A stretch of DNA of 64,000 nt from Heliocidaris erythrogramma (GCA_025617745.1 CM046872.1:1426001-1490000), one strand, 5' to 3'. Positions 47,747 to 60,337 are shown, numbered from the stretch's first letter. A program made the numbers and translations. Notes: generated from the sequence alone by a model not told the origin.

Positions 47747-48460
47747 CAGTGTAGTAAAATCACGCGAAACCGTTATAACGTAAACGCGTAATAATTTGAC
47801 GTCAAAATAGTAAATCGATCACAGTGAGAGCACCGTCCGCTCTCCACTGAGTCCCCAACTATGCACGCAAACCGTATGCGAATGGAAAGAAATGGCACGA
47901 TTACGCGACACGTTCTTCATCTTTACCCTCCCAGGGACGGCTTGGAAGGCGATGGGACGATCGCAAAATACGATACTTTTAACATGCAATGTATACTTGA
48001 TCGAGCTATCGGCGCCGAATTAGATTTCCCCGTGGCGTTTTTGTAAAAATCAGTCACAAATATTAAACAGCTTTTTCCAGAATCTGACTAGAACAAAATT
48101 AGATGTGTGTAACAGCCGTCTCCGCTTAAGTCGTTTCAAAACCAAAACCAAGTTTGTCTGTGTGATATGCATGGGGTGTACAGGGTGTATGTATTCGAGC
48201 CCTGTATGTACTACACTGTGTAGTATGTGTATACTGCTGCTCGGCTCGGCCGGCCGTGTGTGTGTGTATGTGTGAGCGTGTGCTTGTGGCGAGTAGCATG
48301 AGTAGTGTAATTCGCAAATTCGGGCGAACGACTAATAAGAGACTGTGAAATTCACTGGAGCGTAGAACCGGAGTTCGAGCTTGCTGTGTGAGGGTTACGT
48401 AACTTGCAGCGAAAATAACGCTATACCGTTATAACGGTTTCGCGTGATTTTACTACACTG
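47747..48460. mobile_element. TIR element with 5-bp target duplication
   Basis: CAGTGTAGTAAAATCACGCG continuing AAACCGTTATAACG at 47747 is matched in inverse to 48460. TGCAA flanks both sides (47742-47746 and 48461-48465), a clean 5-bp target duplication. The 714-bp interior contains no transposase; open frames inside are short. The 5-bp duplication is unlike Tc1 (TA), PIF (3 bp) and hAT (8 bp); Transib makes 5-bp duplications but usually has CAC-type tips, so the family is left open. Confidence 0.85.
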
Positions 48461-48465
48461 TGCAA

Positions 48466-49739
48466 CCCGACATGCTCAGGCTTATCGTGGTACATCTATT
48501 ATGGAAATCAAGAGCGTGTGTACTCTTCTAAATGGAACCTTGCTACGATTGATAAATATCTTGGGAATTGGTTTGCGTAACAGTTATTCATTTTTCAACT
48601 AAATAATCAAAAGATTGGCTCGACGTCACCTCAAATTTACCATTTCAGTTGATTACACACCTAAATCGCTACCGTGATATGCAGGACAATCTCTATAGTA
48701 CATTTTCAGCATTGTGTATACCTTTTTTTAGTTTGTTTGTTTGTTCCGTCCTTTCAGACTAGCAGCATGTTCAGTGGTTTAGCTGGTACGTTTAAAAGTA
48801 AAAGGAACAATATGGATATAATATACCTTAAAGGAAAAAAGGGTACAGCTATACAAAGGATACTATGTTTCAATATTATCCGGTATTACATACATTTATT
48901 CTTAAAATGCAACTCCCCTGGTTGAAAATATTATAGCCTTAACATGTCAACGGCGATCTATAGTCCAGGATTTATTTGTAGTAGAAAAGTTTTCTAGATG
49001 CGTCTTTCGTCATGTGTGAAGTATAATGCGTTAATAATCTCAATCTTGGTCATGCATATGTCCTAGAAAGTGGTATTTAAAGTGGTATTGAAAATACCTA
49101 TCACGTCGATATGTGGTGCAAAATGTCAAGTTAGCGTGGAAATAAGTCACGTTAGCACGTCATTTCACTTCTAGGCAAGAGGTGGACAGAAGGAAACAAG
49201 AATAACAAGTTTGGTTTTTGATAAGGAAGAATATGGATTGATTTTAGTAGGACCAATATATCCGAACAAAGGGAAGCATTCTGGATGATTTCGGTTAATA
49301 CAACTCCGGTTTAATGGTCTTGTCTCCTTTATGTTCAATGTCGATCTAGTAATGACGATCTGAGATTTATGTGTACCGTAAAAGAACCGTCAGTACTTTT
49401 GTCCTGGTCCTATCTTAGTCACAGTATAAGAACGTGTCACTGGTCTTTTTGATATAGTGGGCGATCGTGCTTCTAGTCAGATATGATGAATGATATAGAG
49501 TTAGGTGAAACTTTTTTTTAATTAGAGGGGGAAGCACTCCCTCCCCGTACCTGCGTAACTCACCGCGACAAACTGTACCGTGCAGCGTCCATCAGGTCTC
49601 GACAACTGTAACTCGTGAAATTTTATATTTTTTGTTCGGTCTATCGTCAGTCAACTGTTAGTCTCGTTAGTGTTATTTAGCGTAAAAGTGATGAATTCAT
49701 GACACCATGTTTGACTGAAAGAAAGGGTTGAGCTCTCGG
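48466..49739. other. No gene seen
   Basis: No exon or RNA gene supported. Confidence 0.5.
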
Positions 49740-50095
49740 AAAGGTGTAAACTAATGTGTCATCGCTCTCATTCGTTTGATGTCAATTTGGAAGAACAATA
49801 CAGTACAAATGCCCCCTGAAAACGATTGCTCTTCTAATACCCTCATATTAGAAGTATGACTTGAAATAGCTGAAGCGTTTGGGCCGAACATTCAAGTCAC
49901 ATGTGTGTGCAGTCCCATATACCCATTTCTGCGTCTAGTGCATGTGCTTCTCAATGACATTGGATCAATTGATTCCAAAACCTCACAGTATACACAAATT
50001 CTTACGTAGACATGATCAACCTTTCCCGATTGCTTTGAGACATGCGATTCATATTGTAATCGCATGACCAGAAATCAACTTTTTCTTTAATTTAA
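49740..50095. repeat. Partial copy of the palindromic repeat arm
   Basis: Matches the right arm of 32973-33948: GATTGCTCTTCTAATACCCT, GTGTGTGCAGTCCCATATAC, GCATGTGCTTCTCA and AATCGCATGACCAGAAATCA. No inverted partner lies beside it. Confidence 0.7.
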
Positions 50096-51118
50096 AGTAT
50101 AGTCAGTTACCCCAGTATAGTCAGTTACACATTAAGTCGGTACAAAAACAATGAATTAAGAATTTCACGTCAAAAGCGGTCAGTGTCCAAGTTTTAGCAT
50201 GACAGCAACTGAATGGAGTGTCCGCGAAGGTGCAGATTGACGGTACAGGTGATTCAGCTGTTGTGTTTTATGACCTTTATAAACGTAGAGCGATCGAAGG
50301 TAGTGCTTGTTACATAATCAAATTTTGTTCTTCTTCTTCTTCTTTTTTTTTTGCATTATAAAGTTACATCCTACTGGTTGCAAAGATACGTCAGATAAAT
50401 TGATGGTATTGAAAAAAAGAAATTGACCATGTTGACGCAATGATGCAGACCAGTGAAGTTAAAAATAAGGAATGATAGTCCACAGGAAGAGAAAGACTAC
50501 ACGCTTTTACAGTTGTACTGGAGATCATCATTACCCTGCAAGTAAACCTAGCAATCTCATCAGTTTCGTATGCTTATGGTCAGTTTTCGGCTCCGATTAG
50601 AATGTTATCATAATCACGATGAATAAAAATAAAAAAGTCCCAGAAAAAAATGAGGGAGTAGTACAGTTATTTCAGCAGCTGCAGTAGGTCAATGAAGTGA
50701 ATGTGTGTTTCGATTAGTATATCATCATTCCTTCTTTTACGAGGAGAAGTATACAAGAAAGAAACCTTTTCGATAGGGGGATTAAGTCAAACATTTATGC
50801 AGTACCATATACAGTCCACGGTAAGTCCGTCTGTCATGGAAATAAATTGTAATTCTAATTAACACTGACGCTAATGTTTTGCATGTGACATTGGACGAAT
50901 AATGTAACGGGTAGTAGAATGACGTCAGTGGTTAAGCCCCGTTGCACCCAGTTATTACAAATTGTGATACCTTATACTTATTACACGCCCATCATAATCA
51001 TTCTTTCATTTCATATCATTGATGCTAATTTGGTATAGGTCTTGCAAGACTCGTTTTGAGCGGAACGCTGAATATTGATATCAGCGGTACGCTTAATTAA
51101 AAAAAAATAGAAAATAGG
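50096..51118. other. No gene seen
   Basis: AT-rich; a (CTT)n stretch near 50330-50345. Nothing further supported. Confidence 0.5.
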
Positions 51119-51259
51119 CCAGGGGAGCGTTTCATTAAGCGTTTTGTCAGTTATTTTTACCGACAAATTTGCTCTCAGCCAGTCAGATGCAAGGGTTTCA
51201 GTAGCTTATAACAGTTGTCGGTGAAAATCACTGACAAACGCTTGATGAAACGCTCCCAA
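51119..51259. mobile_element. Palindromic MITE, GGGGAGCGTTTCAT family, copy 2
   Basis: CCAGGGGAGCGTTTCATTAA and the inverse TTGATGAAACGCTCCC bound 141 bp. The core is the reverse complement of that in copy 1 (TTGCTCTCAGCCAGTCAGAT), so the element is inserted in the other orientation. Confidence 0.85.
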
Positions 51260-51906
51260 GAATACGTTAAAGGAGTGATTTATATCGCATCTAGAAAGAG
51301 ATTACGCAGTCCCATAACTTGAGGGTAACTTTTGCTAATGGGATCAGGATAAGCAGGCATAAATTTCGCATTTACCAATGACATAAATTGGTAAGGGCTT
51401 ATAACTAAGCCATTTCATTAAAAGCAATCCTACAAAGTTCTCTCTAACATCCCTCTCCATGTTCAGAACTATTACCTCTTCTACACTTTTCAGTTGCTAC
51501 GTCCCCCTTAATGTTTGTCTAGACTCTAGAGGCATCAGCTGAATATTATTGTCATTATTTTCGTCTTATTTTTTTTTTATTCCATGAGGTATACCTTACA
51601 ATGATGAAATGCGGTAATAGTATGTGTTGGTCCGCCCTGATGAAGTACATGTAAAGTCTCATGTCAGTAAACGATGATACTCGTCGTTTGTCTTACAGTT
51701 GAATGTATATAAGGAGCTATACGTGGCATGTTAATGAAAAACATGAGAAATGCGCACGTTGGAGAATTGTTAATAATATATGTAATTCATATTATAATCC
51801 TTTATCATTTGAAAATGATACGTTAGTGTTTAATGATTTCCGTATCCCACGCGTTTGTTACGTCTAGACCATAGGCCTGTACCATCCAAAAGGCCTATCG
51901 AACTAT
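51260..51906. other. No gene seen
   Basis: No supported feature. Confidence 0.5.
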
Positions 51907-52318
51907 TACTGATTCTAGGACAACTACCCCCTGGACAACTACCCCCGGACAACTACCCCCGAGGACAGTTACCCCCAAGGATAACTATCCCCAGAACAAC
52001 TACCCTCCAGGACAATTACCCCCAGTACAATTACCACCCGGTAATTCCTGGGGTATAGTTGAACTGGGAGTAGTTGCCGGGGGGTGGTTGTCCTGGGGGT
52101 AATTGCCCTATTGGGGTAGTTGTCATGGGGGTACTTGTCCAGGGGTAATTGTCCGCTTGGGGTAGTTGTCCTGGGGGTAGTTGTCCTGGGGAGTAATTGT
52201 CCTGGGAGTAATTGTCCTGGGGGTAATTGTCCTAGGGGGTAGTTGTCCAGGGGGTATTTAGGTGGGGGAGGGTAGTTGTCCGGGGTAATTTTCCGGGGGT
52301 AGTTGTCCTGATGCGCAT
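51907..52318. repeat. Strand-switching minisatellite, about 14-16 bp unit
   Basis: From about 51915 to 52040 the unit is GGACAACTACCCCC with variants (CAATTACC, CAGTTACC). From about 52055 to 52315 the same unit appears in reverse complement (GGGGGTAGTTGTCC and GGGGGTAATTGTCC), roughly twice as many copies. The switch lies near 52045. The whole block can fold into a large imperfect hairpin. The Pro/Tyr/Asn-rich frame at 51855-52058 is a by-product of the repeat. Confidence 0.9.
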
Positions 52319-52699
52319 ATTATTATAGTGGCAAATCTTTATAATGGAATTGAGTTGTTATAAATTAGTTCCAAATGGGTAATTTTAGGAGTTCGAACAT
52401 ATCATACATAAGTCCTTTACAAAGGTTTTGACACTTTATCTGGCTAAACCATTTGTGTGTTTATGTGCTATAATGGATCAATACGTGTCAAAGAGTTTGC
52501 CTCTGTTACAGAGAGTGACGTAGCTAAGGCATAAGGCAAGTTTGTATAACCACCGACGCGAATAGTAAGTGTACCTTTTCCGCGTGACAACGTTGGCACG
52601 AGTCGCAGGAAGGTAAAGAAAAGCACATCAACAACAATAATGGAATAAGAACCGACGTTTGTTCTGGGTGGATGTCTTCGGCCCATCCGCCTTGGTTCC
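52319..52699. other. Region downstream of the receptor gene
   Basis: This is the 3' side of the minus-strand receptor and may contain its 3' UTR. No clear AATAAA signal or other feature was identified. Confidence 0.4.
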
Positions 52700-54190
52700 T
52701 CACACAGAGACCATTTTGTTGTGCCTAAGTGGACTCCCGTCGCCGTTGCTTAACGACTCATAGCAATGCTCTGGCCAGCAGTGTTTTGCATCCGACGGAC
52801 CACCGCGAAGCCGACGCGATGGGGACGTTGTCAGCTGCGTCATGGCAGTGTTTCCACGTTCTAAATGCGCCACCACCTTCCATTGGTTGTCGTAGTGCAC
52901 TCCGGGAAGGAAGCGGAACACAGATTTGAAGCCGTTACGGAACTTGGCGTTCATCCAGCAGTAGATGAAGGGGTTGTAGACGCAGTTGCTCATGGCTGCT
53001 AGAAGCACAGTGAGGTAGACCTGCTTGATGTAACGGTAGTAGAGGACATTCTCGTAGACCTCCTGAAGGATGTTGAAGGAGTGGATTGGTAGGTAGCACA
53101 AGGCAAAGAGAAGTACCACCATGGCAAACATCTTGACTAACTGAGTATGAGAAAAAGATATATAGATAGTGAATGGACTGTTAATGTGTCATAGGTGTTA
53201 TTTTGTGCATATTTAGAAAGTTACAAATAAACCAGTTCTTAATAACTCATTGTTTAATGTAGGCACTTTTCTAACATGACTTTGACTAAGTTCTTACTAT
53301 GTGAAGGCCAACATCGCTACCTGAGTCAAGAGAGGGTACCGAAGAGAAAGGGTTTGGAATTCTAGAGCTACACACGATTATCCGTATTCTGAAAAACAGA
53401 GGTAAAAGAGAAATCCTCAGATTTTGTTTTGCATTACAGCCATTGGATGAGTATAGCCAGTAACAAATTCAGTATCTTAATCCGATTACACTACCTTCGT
53501 TTTTGACTCGTTGATCTTTTTGTCCCTGCTGGCTTGCGTTTCTCCGGGTGTTCGTCTACTCCAGATTACATAGCCAATCCTCCCGTAGGCAACAGCCAAG
53601 ACACATAGTGGTACAAAATATTGAATTCCCATCAGGACATATGTATAAATTTTAGATTGTTCCCAATTGCTCTCAGAACAAAATGTTGAGTCCCCCTCTA
53701 CGCCTACCGTGGAAAATATTAAAGAAGGTAGTGCCACCACACATGCCACAACCCAGATGACTGCGATGACTGTTAATGCTTGCGATGATCCCATGCGCAG
53801 AACTAAAGGATGGCATATCGCTATGTAACGGTCCACGCTGATGGACACCAGCGTAAAGATACTCACAGACACAGAGACGCTTTGTATGTAGGACACGGCT
53901 TTGCACATGAACTCTCCGAAGGGCCATGTCATATACATTGCAGCGTAAAATGAAAAGTTAACGCACATAACCGCCATAAGGATATCGCTCACCGCCAGAT
54001 TGACGATGGAGTAGTTGGTGACGGTGCGCATGCGCGCGTGTCCAAGCACAATGTAGCAGACGACAGAATTCCCGCCAACGCCCAACACAGTCACAATGGC
54101 AAATAGTACCCCATATATTGCCTGTATCCATGGCGGTTCTTTGTACAGTTCCCGTATTTCCGAATAGTTACTGTCGATACTAGTGAGTAG
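52700..54190 (-). CDS. Neuropeptide GPCR, class A (luqin/RYamide-tachykinin-like)
   Basis: A plasma-membrane receptor that should bind a secreted neuropeptide and signal through G proteins. Two exons are visible: 54190-53495 and 53140-52700, split by a 354-bp phase-0 intron (donor AAG|GTAGTG, acceptor CTCATACTCAG). The 378 visible residues start before TM1. Numbering from 54190, landmarks are GN (Asn41, TM1), NLAVSD (Asp69, TM2), Cys96, VDRYIAICHPL (DRY 120-122), Trp146 in TM4, ECL2 Cys171, FALCYLP (Pro250, TM6) and NPFIY (288-292, TM7), then an amphipathic tail. An NYS glycosylation site precedes TM1. MRTVTNYSIVNLAVSD, SVSVSIFTLVSISVDRY and the AMSN-YNPFIY segment resemble luqin/RYamide, tachykinin and orexin receptors. 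GPCR identity is near certain; the ligand is not settled. No in-frame ATG is seen upstream before a stop at 54191-54193. Confidence 0.93.
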
Positions 54191-54237
54191 TTATCTGGCC
54201 GAACCGATGAATTCATTACCACTAACACATGCTCCAT
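54191..54237 (-). other. Possible out-of-frame N-terminus of the receptor
   Basis: An ATG at 54235-54237 opens a frame reading MEHVLVVMNSSVRPDNYS, with two N-glycosylation sites as expected for a receptor N-terminus, but it is one base out of register with the receptor frame. A single missing base near 54188-54196 would join them. Alternatively the true start is in an upstream exon spliced to an AG near 54182 (TACTCACTAG). Confidence 0.45.
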
Positions 54238-54297
54238 ATTTGAAAGTCAGTTATTCCTTGTATATAACTCTCACAACACACAGTCGAAATCTAGATA

Positions 54298-54751
54298 TTA
54301 ATCTGCGTTCAATGTATATCTCCTTCTTCCGTCGATAAAAGATTCCCGGATTGATCTGATCCCTGTCCCATTATTCCTCACAAACGTCATGTACCTCTTA
54401 CCATTTCTTCCGTAGGTGAACACCAAGATTGGTTCGTTGGGGTTACCAAGAATATATATTGCAATGTAAAGCGTACTACTGGAACTAACATTCATTCAAA
54501 AGAAACATTGCGTATAACCCATAGTTGTTAGTCGCAATTTTCCATATCTTCCTCTTCACGTGGCTTTTTTAGTAATGTATCAGTAAGTAAAGTTGGCTAG
54601 AACAGAGAGATAATTAATTTTCCCTTCTCCCTCCGCTTACTCTCCAGTTGCCAATGCCGATTGGTTGCCCCGCAAATACCACTGAAAAGATCGTTGTATT
54701 ATTCTCTTTCGGCTGCGTTGGCAATTCGGTACGACCATCAAGAATTAAAAC
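54298..54751 (-). other. Two exon-like fragments of unknown identity
   Basis: Fragment one, 54641-54751, is 111 bp, open in only one frame (VLILDGRTELPTQP ... GQPIGIGNWR) and bounded by a good acceptor (TTTATCCAG) and donor (AGA|GTAAGC). Fragment two, within 54298-54495, reads STLYIAIYILGNPNEPILVF and YGRNGKRYMTFVRNN, ending at a stop at 54298; an AG lies at its start and a possible donor (AATG|GTAAGA) inside it. The phases of the two do not join simply. They may be exons of a neighbouring gene, upstream exons of the receptor, or chance. No protein family is recognised. Confidence 0.3.
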
Positions 54752-57700
54752 CTGGATAAAGAGAAAATAAGAAATAAAATAATTAATACCTCAGAGGAAC
54801 ATAGGAAAGATCTTATGACAGTCTATATCTCTTTCGATGCACATGTTACACTAAAGTGTATATCCCTCTAGCTATACATTACACCAGAGCTACTAATCAT
54901 TTAATCATTACAGTGGTAGTTCGAGCTCAACACGTCAATGTGGGTTTTTCGTTTATAGATATTGATTGTAACCTTTTCTTTCTGTCCCAGTTTCACAAAA
55001 ATTATATATCTTGTTTAATTGACACGAATACCACCATACCTAGGTCATGACCATCACCGGTGGCGTAGCATGCATCTAGTTATCGAGAAAGGAGGTGGGA
55101 GAAAACTACGAGGAAGCGGACGACACATTGTTTGCGAGTCAGTGGCGATGTTCTTTGTTACATAATGGTAGTGACGTCATGCGTATTTCAATTTCGATCT
55201 GATAAATACGGAAGGTAAAGAAAATGTGTCAATGTATTTCCAACATCATGAGCTAGCTCATAAACAGTGCAGCAAATGAACGTAAGTATTCTGCACTGCT
55301 TTAGGGTGACTCCTGTGGCGTGATAAGTATTCCGATCAATAACTGTTTTTAGCTAAGCAGGTGTTGTGTTGCTATATAGACACAATGGGTATCCTCAATA
55401 ATGTAGCCTTTTCTAAAACACCCTCGGGGAAATCATCGTTTACAGTTAACGTTTCACTCTAATACACTAATGCACCATGGCGTGCATATTAATAAGATGT
55501 AAAAAGGATCTGCTAAAATGAGCCAAACGGTAGGGACGTAAAACACTTGGGTTTTCTGACGTTTCTTAAGGCAATGTTGCTTTTACAATACTGAAAAGAG
55601 CATTCATTGGGTGAAGTAATAGATCACACTGAGAGTTTATATCCTTGAGGATACTGTAGAATTACGGTGACATCTCTTGGCTATCTGGGTCATGTAGGGA
55701 AGGGAAATTGAGGACGTCCTAGTTAACCAAAATGTCACGAGATCGGAGGCCCACGAGACTAATGGTAACAATCATGTTCAGGAGACCAATATAACACGTA
55801 CTGTTTCATTTTCATGGGTCTTCAGCCACATGAACCATCTGGTTATACTTAAGCGGGCCATGGGGTCGAATATTTCGGTCTATTCGACCTAATTTTCTTG
55901 TGAACCTTCGAACAATAAGAAAAACAGGAATTTTTCGGTCCCATGCCACGTCCATCTCGATTTATAAAATTATGGCTTAAACAAAATAAGACTCCCGGAA
56001 TCGTGGTATCATCGTGTGGACGCAAATATAATTTGAAAAACTTTCGAATACCAAAATAAATATTTTAACAACAAGCCAAGTAAATTATTCTTGTTTATCA
56101 CCCATTGACCCTCTTTTAACATTTTTGCAATAATCATGGCATAGTTAAATGAAGAGGAATGACTTTGAGAAAAATCGTTAAAAAGCGTTAAAAAGCGTTA
56201 AAAAGCCTCACCGGGTAACATGGGTGATATGCGTAAAATTATGTAAGTTTACTTTATAGTCAAATAACGAATTATGTCACTTTTCATACATTCTAAATGA
56301 TATTTCCCCAGGAATATTGACAGTAATATTAATAATGGCTATAAGAAAATGACTTTTTGTAGTAAGTCTAACAAATTTAGTGTGGCTTGCAGAAATATGA
56401 TTTCACTATACATTTTGGTCGTGTAACCAATAGTCTCACTTTGGATATTTGGAACCATATACTGGCGGTGGGTGACCGTGAATGAGAATTTTGGCTAGTA
56501 ATTTTATACATTCCTACCGGAGAATGCTAGAAGACACAACAATATTTGTCGTGAAAGGATGCCGATTTTGAGAGGTGAATTTCACATCGATATGTAACGA
56601 GAGCGGATTATCACAGCATAAGAAGGACTGAGGCGAGAAATAGAAGCTAAAGATCAGCACGCTATGAAAATATAACATCTTGAACCCAAAGTTTTAGGAT
56701 ATTTATTTTTATTCGCAAAACGTTAGGAGAATTTGGTGAATTAAGTTCAGTTTTCAAGGAATTCGAGGAAAAGCCAATCGTATTAGATCTCTTTGACATT
56801 TCGTGTACGTTTATATAGGGAAAGTTGGAACTTGAAAGATTATCGGAAACTTCATAGAAACTATTAATTTTGTCAAATTGAGAGGCACGTTTAAATTAAA
56901 AGTGAATAAACACATACCATTCACTATATTGTTTTATACTATTTTTAGAATAATGTGTTTCATGTATCACTTTCACGTCTCAAAACAAATTTGACGATTT
57001 TAACATTTTATTACGTTTAATTTCGTCATCATTTTAAAGTGCATAAGTAAAAGCCATAAATTTCAGCAGTTACTCTATAAATTTGACTTCAACCCCATGG
57101 ATGGCGATCTCCATGGCACCATTTAAAATTGATGAGTAAAGAAAAGACAAGATTGGAATATTTTGTCCATGCGAATTTATCAGGCTTCATTTCAAATCAT
57201 CTTTTACTGTCCATACGCTGTGAGATTTTGTGTTTGTGTGGGGTTCTTTTTAGTACACCGAGATATATTTCCATACGGGCAGCAGCATGAAAGACTTGAT
57301 TTATTATCTTCCTTTTTTTCTTTTTATTTTGTAGGGGCGGGGGGAAGAGTCATTTGAATATTAATTGCAGCGTACGATAATGAAATTAATCAGATATTAT
57401 CCTCACAAAGTTAGTGTGGAGTGGTATAAAGCCAACATCCTTACTATTTTTATATGAACTTTAAAAAAAAAAATTATGACAATCGGTCAAGAATCTGCCA
57501 TAGCTTGTACGGAACAGAAAGAAGTGGGTAGAGTAGCTGAAAAGTAAGTATGTTCATTGTATTTTAAATGGAGGTCATTCGTTGTCCTAAAACAAAACCA
57601 ATCTCCCTGGCTGTTGAAGCAACTCTTCCGCTGTCCAAATAACGAACTTACAGTCTAAATCTAAGCATCTTCTTTTTTCTTGGTTTTTTTTTATTATTGA

Positions 57701-58663
57701 CTGTTATCACAATCTACTTAATATGCTGCGATAGAAAGTCGAAAATAATAATATCAAAAGCTCACTCGACAAAACGACAAGTTGCCTCGAAAGCAACAAG
57801 ACTGTTTCACAGGATTCAGTTAAGACAATGAATAACTGCCTCAGTAAGGGTTTCGGTAGGAGATTATCAAAAGACCAGGCGAAGATGACTCAAATGGCCT
57901 CCAAGTCATAAATGAAAGCGTTCAATCATGGCAAGTATAAGGGCTATTCATTCTATATTAAAATGGTATTTCTAGTTTGGAAATCCCATTTTGGGCAAGG
58001 TCGTGGGTTTATCTCGATTCTTCACAATTCTAATGACGCGTGATTTAAATCTCTTCAATTTCATGACGTGACACATCGGTCTAAAAAGGGTATGGACAGC
58101 GAGATGAGGATTCCCCTATCCCATACCGTGACAGATGTCCCATCACGTTTCTTACCTTAGACATTGTAGCTCCTTAGATATATTACTTATAATCATATTA
58201 ATCATAATGAGAATAAATTTATATCAGTAACTGGACGCGGCTATGACGTATTTAAACACTATAGGCATCGATGATTGTTTGGGTGTGGTGCTTGCCGTGA
58301 ACTGTTAAAGGCTTTTTTCCTATTTAGAATGCCACCACTACTTGACTGACTTTATGCTTTGCATTTCTTGAAAGCATATCATTCTACTTAAATATTTGAT
58401 ATGTCAAAGCGCATTAGAAAGTGTCACGTGAATACCTGATCATATTGGTATTTGGAACTGGCCTAAATGACACTTATGTAAATTGACACTCAAGTCAATG
58501 ACTGAAAGGCTCTTATATGAAACGAAAAAGCCATCATTTCATTAAGGGGATTAATTAGTTTCGTTCTTGAAGTCAAATCCACTACTGATAATAGAAAAAA
58601 AAAGATCGTTCCAGCATTTTCTCGTAAATGTTAAGTCGGGCATCTCCAGCTCCTGGGAATATG
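54752..58663. other. No gene seen upstream of the receptor
   Basis: About 3.9 kb on the 5' side of the receptor, where its promoter and any missing first exon should lie. A short array GTTAAAAAGC, repeated about four times, is at 56178-56210. No exon could be supported by motif. Confidence 0.45.
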
Positions 58664-58792
58664 CCAGGGGAGCGTTTCATCAAGCGTTTTGTCAGTGATT
58701 TTTACTGACAACTGTTATAAGCTCCTGAAATCCTTGCATCTGATTTGTCAGTAAAAATCACTGACAAAACGCTTAATGAAACGCTCCCCAGG
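58664..58792. mobile_element. Palindromic MITE, GGGGAGCGTTTCAT family, copy 3
   Basis: CCAGGGGAGCGTTTCATCAA and the inverse TTAATGAAACGCTCCCCAGG bound 129 bp. The core is shortened compared with copy 1: CTTGCATCTGATT runs directly into TGTCAGTAAAAATCACTG, lacking GGCTGAGAGCAAAT. Confidence 0.88.
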
Positions 58793-59937
58793 TTAGTATA
58801 AAAAATCATTTTGGTAAAGATTGTCAGACTGATGACATTCTAGAAGATATGTTTCATTACACTTTCATCGAATGCAGCAAAGAATAAAATACGGACGTAA
58901 ATCTGATGTATCTATCTCGTAAAACAATCCGCTTATCATACAAATTCTGGAGATTTTTTAAGACGGGTAAAATCGTCTTGAATACTTGACATTCAAAGTA
59001 TAAGCCATCAAGGCTAACCTGATCATGCTGATATTTCGAGAACAAGGAGAAAATTGTAAATTCGAAAGAAGCTACAGTATGACAGCCTAGATATTTAAAA
59101 GGTCAAACATAGCAGTCACGTTTTCCTCCAAAGACTTGCACGATTTGGAGGAAAATTTCCGGAAAGCAAAGCAACCAAAAAAAGAAGGAATTGCAAGTCC
59201 CTGGACAAATTCACATGTTGTCGTCAAATATTGAAATTTATCGACAGAAGTTCAACTATTTTACAAGAAGTTAATAAAACACACTTATTTTTTGGCGATT
59301 GGGATTCCCGAAAATGTGGAATAATTTGGAATAGACAATATTGTGAAAGCAAATTTTATACCTTCCATAGGGGCTGCGTTATAGGGGAACAGGGGCTGAT
59401 TGCTTCCCCACTATGATTTGCCAAACACCCAGCCCCCCCCCCCTCCCCGCTCCAAAAATGTCATGCACTGGGGTCTTGAAGACACGACGTTCACCAGAAG
59501 AAAATGCAATTTGTGGTTAGAGATTGTTTAGACCTACCCCCCCCCCCCCCCCTTAAACTACACTGGCGCCGCCCCTTTCCCACCACCTCACTACACTTTA
59601 GTTACACCCATGAATGAAATGATAATGATTTTAAAGAAACGCAGAGCACGTTTCCTTTTATATCTATTTCTTCCAACACGAACTCATGCTATAGTGTATT
59701 GTTCAGGAGTCTCATAATATGCATAGGACTCAAAATTAAAGTATTTCAATATTCGAAGACGTTTGAAGTTTATTTTAATAAAACGGTACATTCATGTAAT
59801 CTAAAAGTCTGAGATAAATGATCATAAATTACATCTAGAGGAGAATATGTAAGGCATGTTGGAAATAATACAACAGACTTGGATAACGTCAGATTTCCCA
59901 CGACAGACCTGAAACAAACAAATCGAATATTCAATCG

Positions 59938-59982
<45 letters not shown>

Positions 59983-60189
59983 GTGTATACACACACACCC
60001 ATGTACGAGGTATTTGGCAGACACTTTTAGTCTCATTTATTTGTCCTCGTGTCTCCCTAATACACCATCCAGTAAAATATATATATATGTTGTTGATTTT
60101 GTACGCGAGTGGACTGCAATCTACAAGCTTGCTTTTTAGCAGTCCATTCAGTTTCCAAAAGCAAATTAATTCTGTTCAAGGTTTTATAT
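58793..60189. other. No gene; poly-C runs and (TA)n
   Basis: Poly-C at about 59432-59442 and 59537-59552, and a (TA)n tract of about 40 bp at 59940-59980. No exon supported. Confidence 0.5.
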
Positions 60190-60330
60190 GTTTGTCATTT
60201 GCAGTTACCCATACGATAATTAGTTTGAATCGTTTGTATTAACTTGTAAATATTATTTGAATTATGTTGTATTTATATTATTGTTTGGAAATGAAAATAA
60301 ATGAAATGAAATGAAATGAAATATATATAT
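60190..60330 (+). repeat. Probable LINE 3' tail with (ATGAA)n
   Basis: AT-rich sequence ending in (ATGAA)n at about 60291-60322, resembling the short tandem tails of CR1/L2-type LINEs. No coding part is attached. Confidence 0.4.
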
Positions 60331-60337
60331 ATATATA

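Noticed and set aside
51907..52318. CRISPR-like regular array
   Set aside because: Units are contiguous without unique spacers and the context is eukaryotic; this is a minisatellite.
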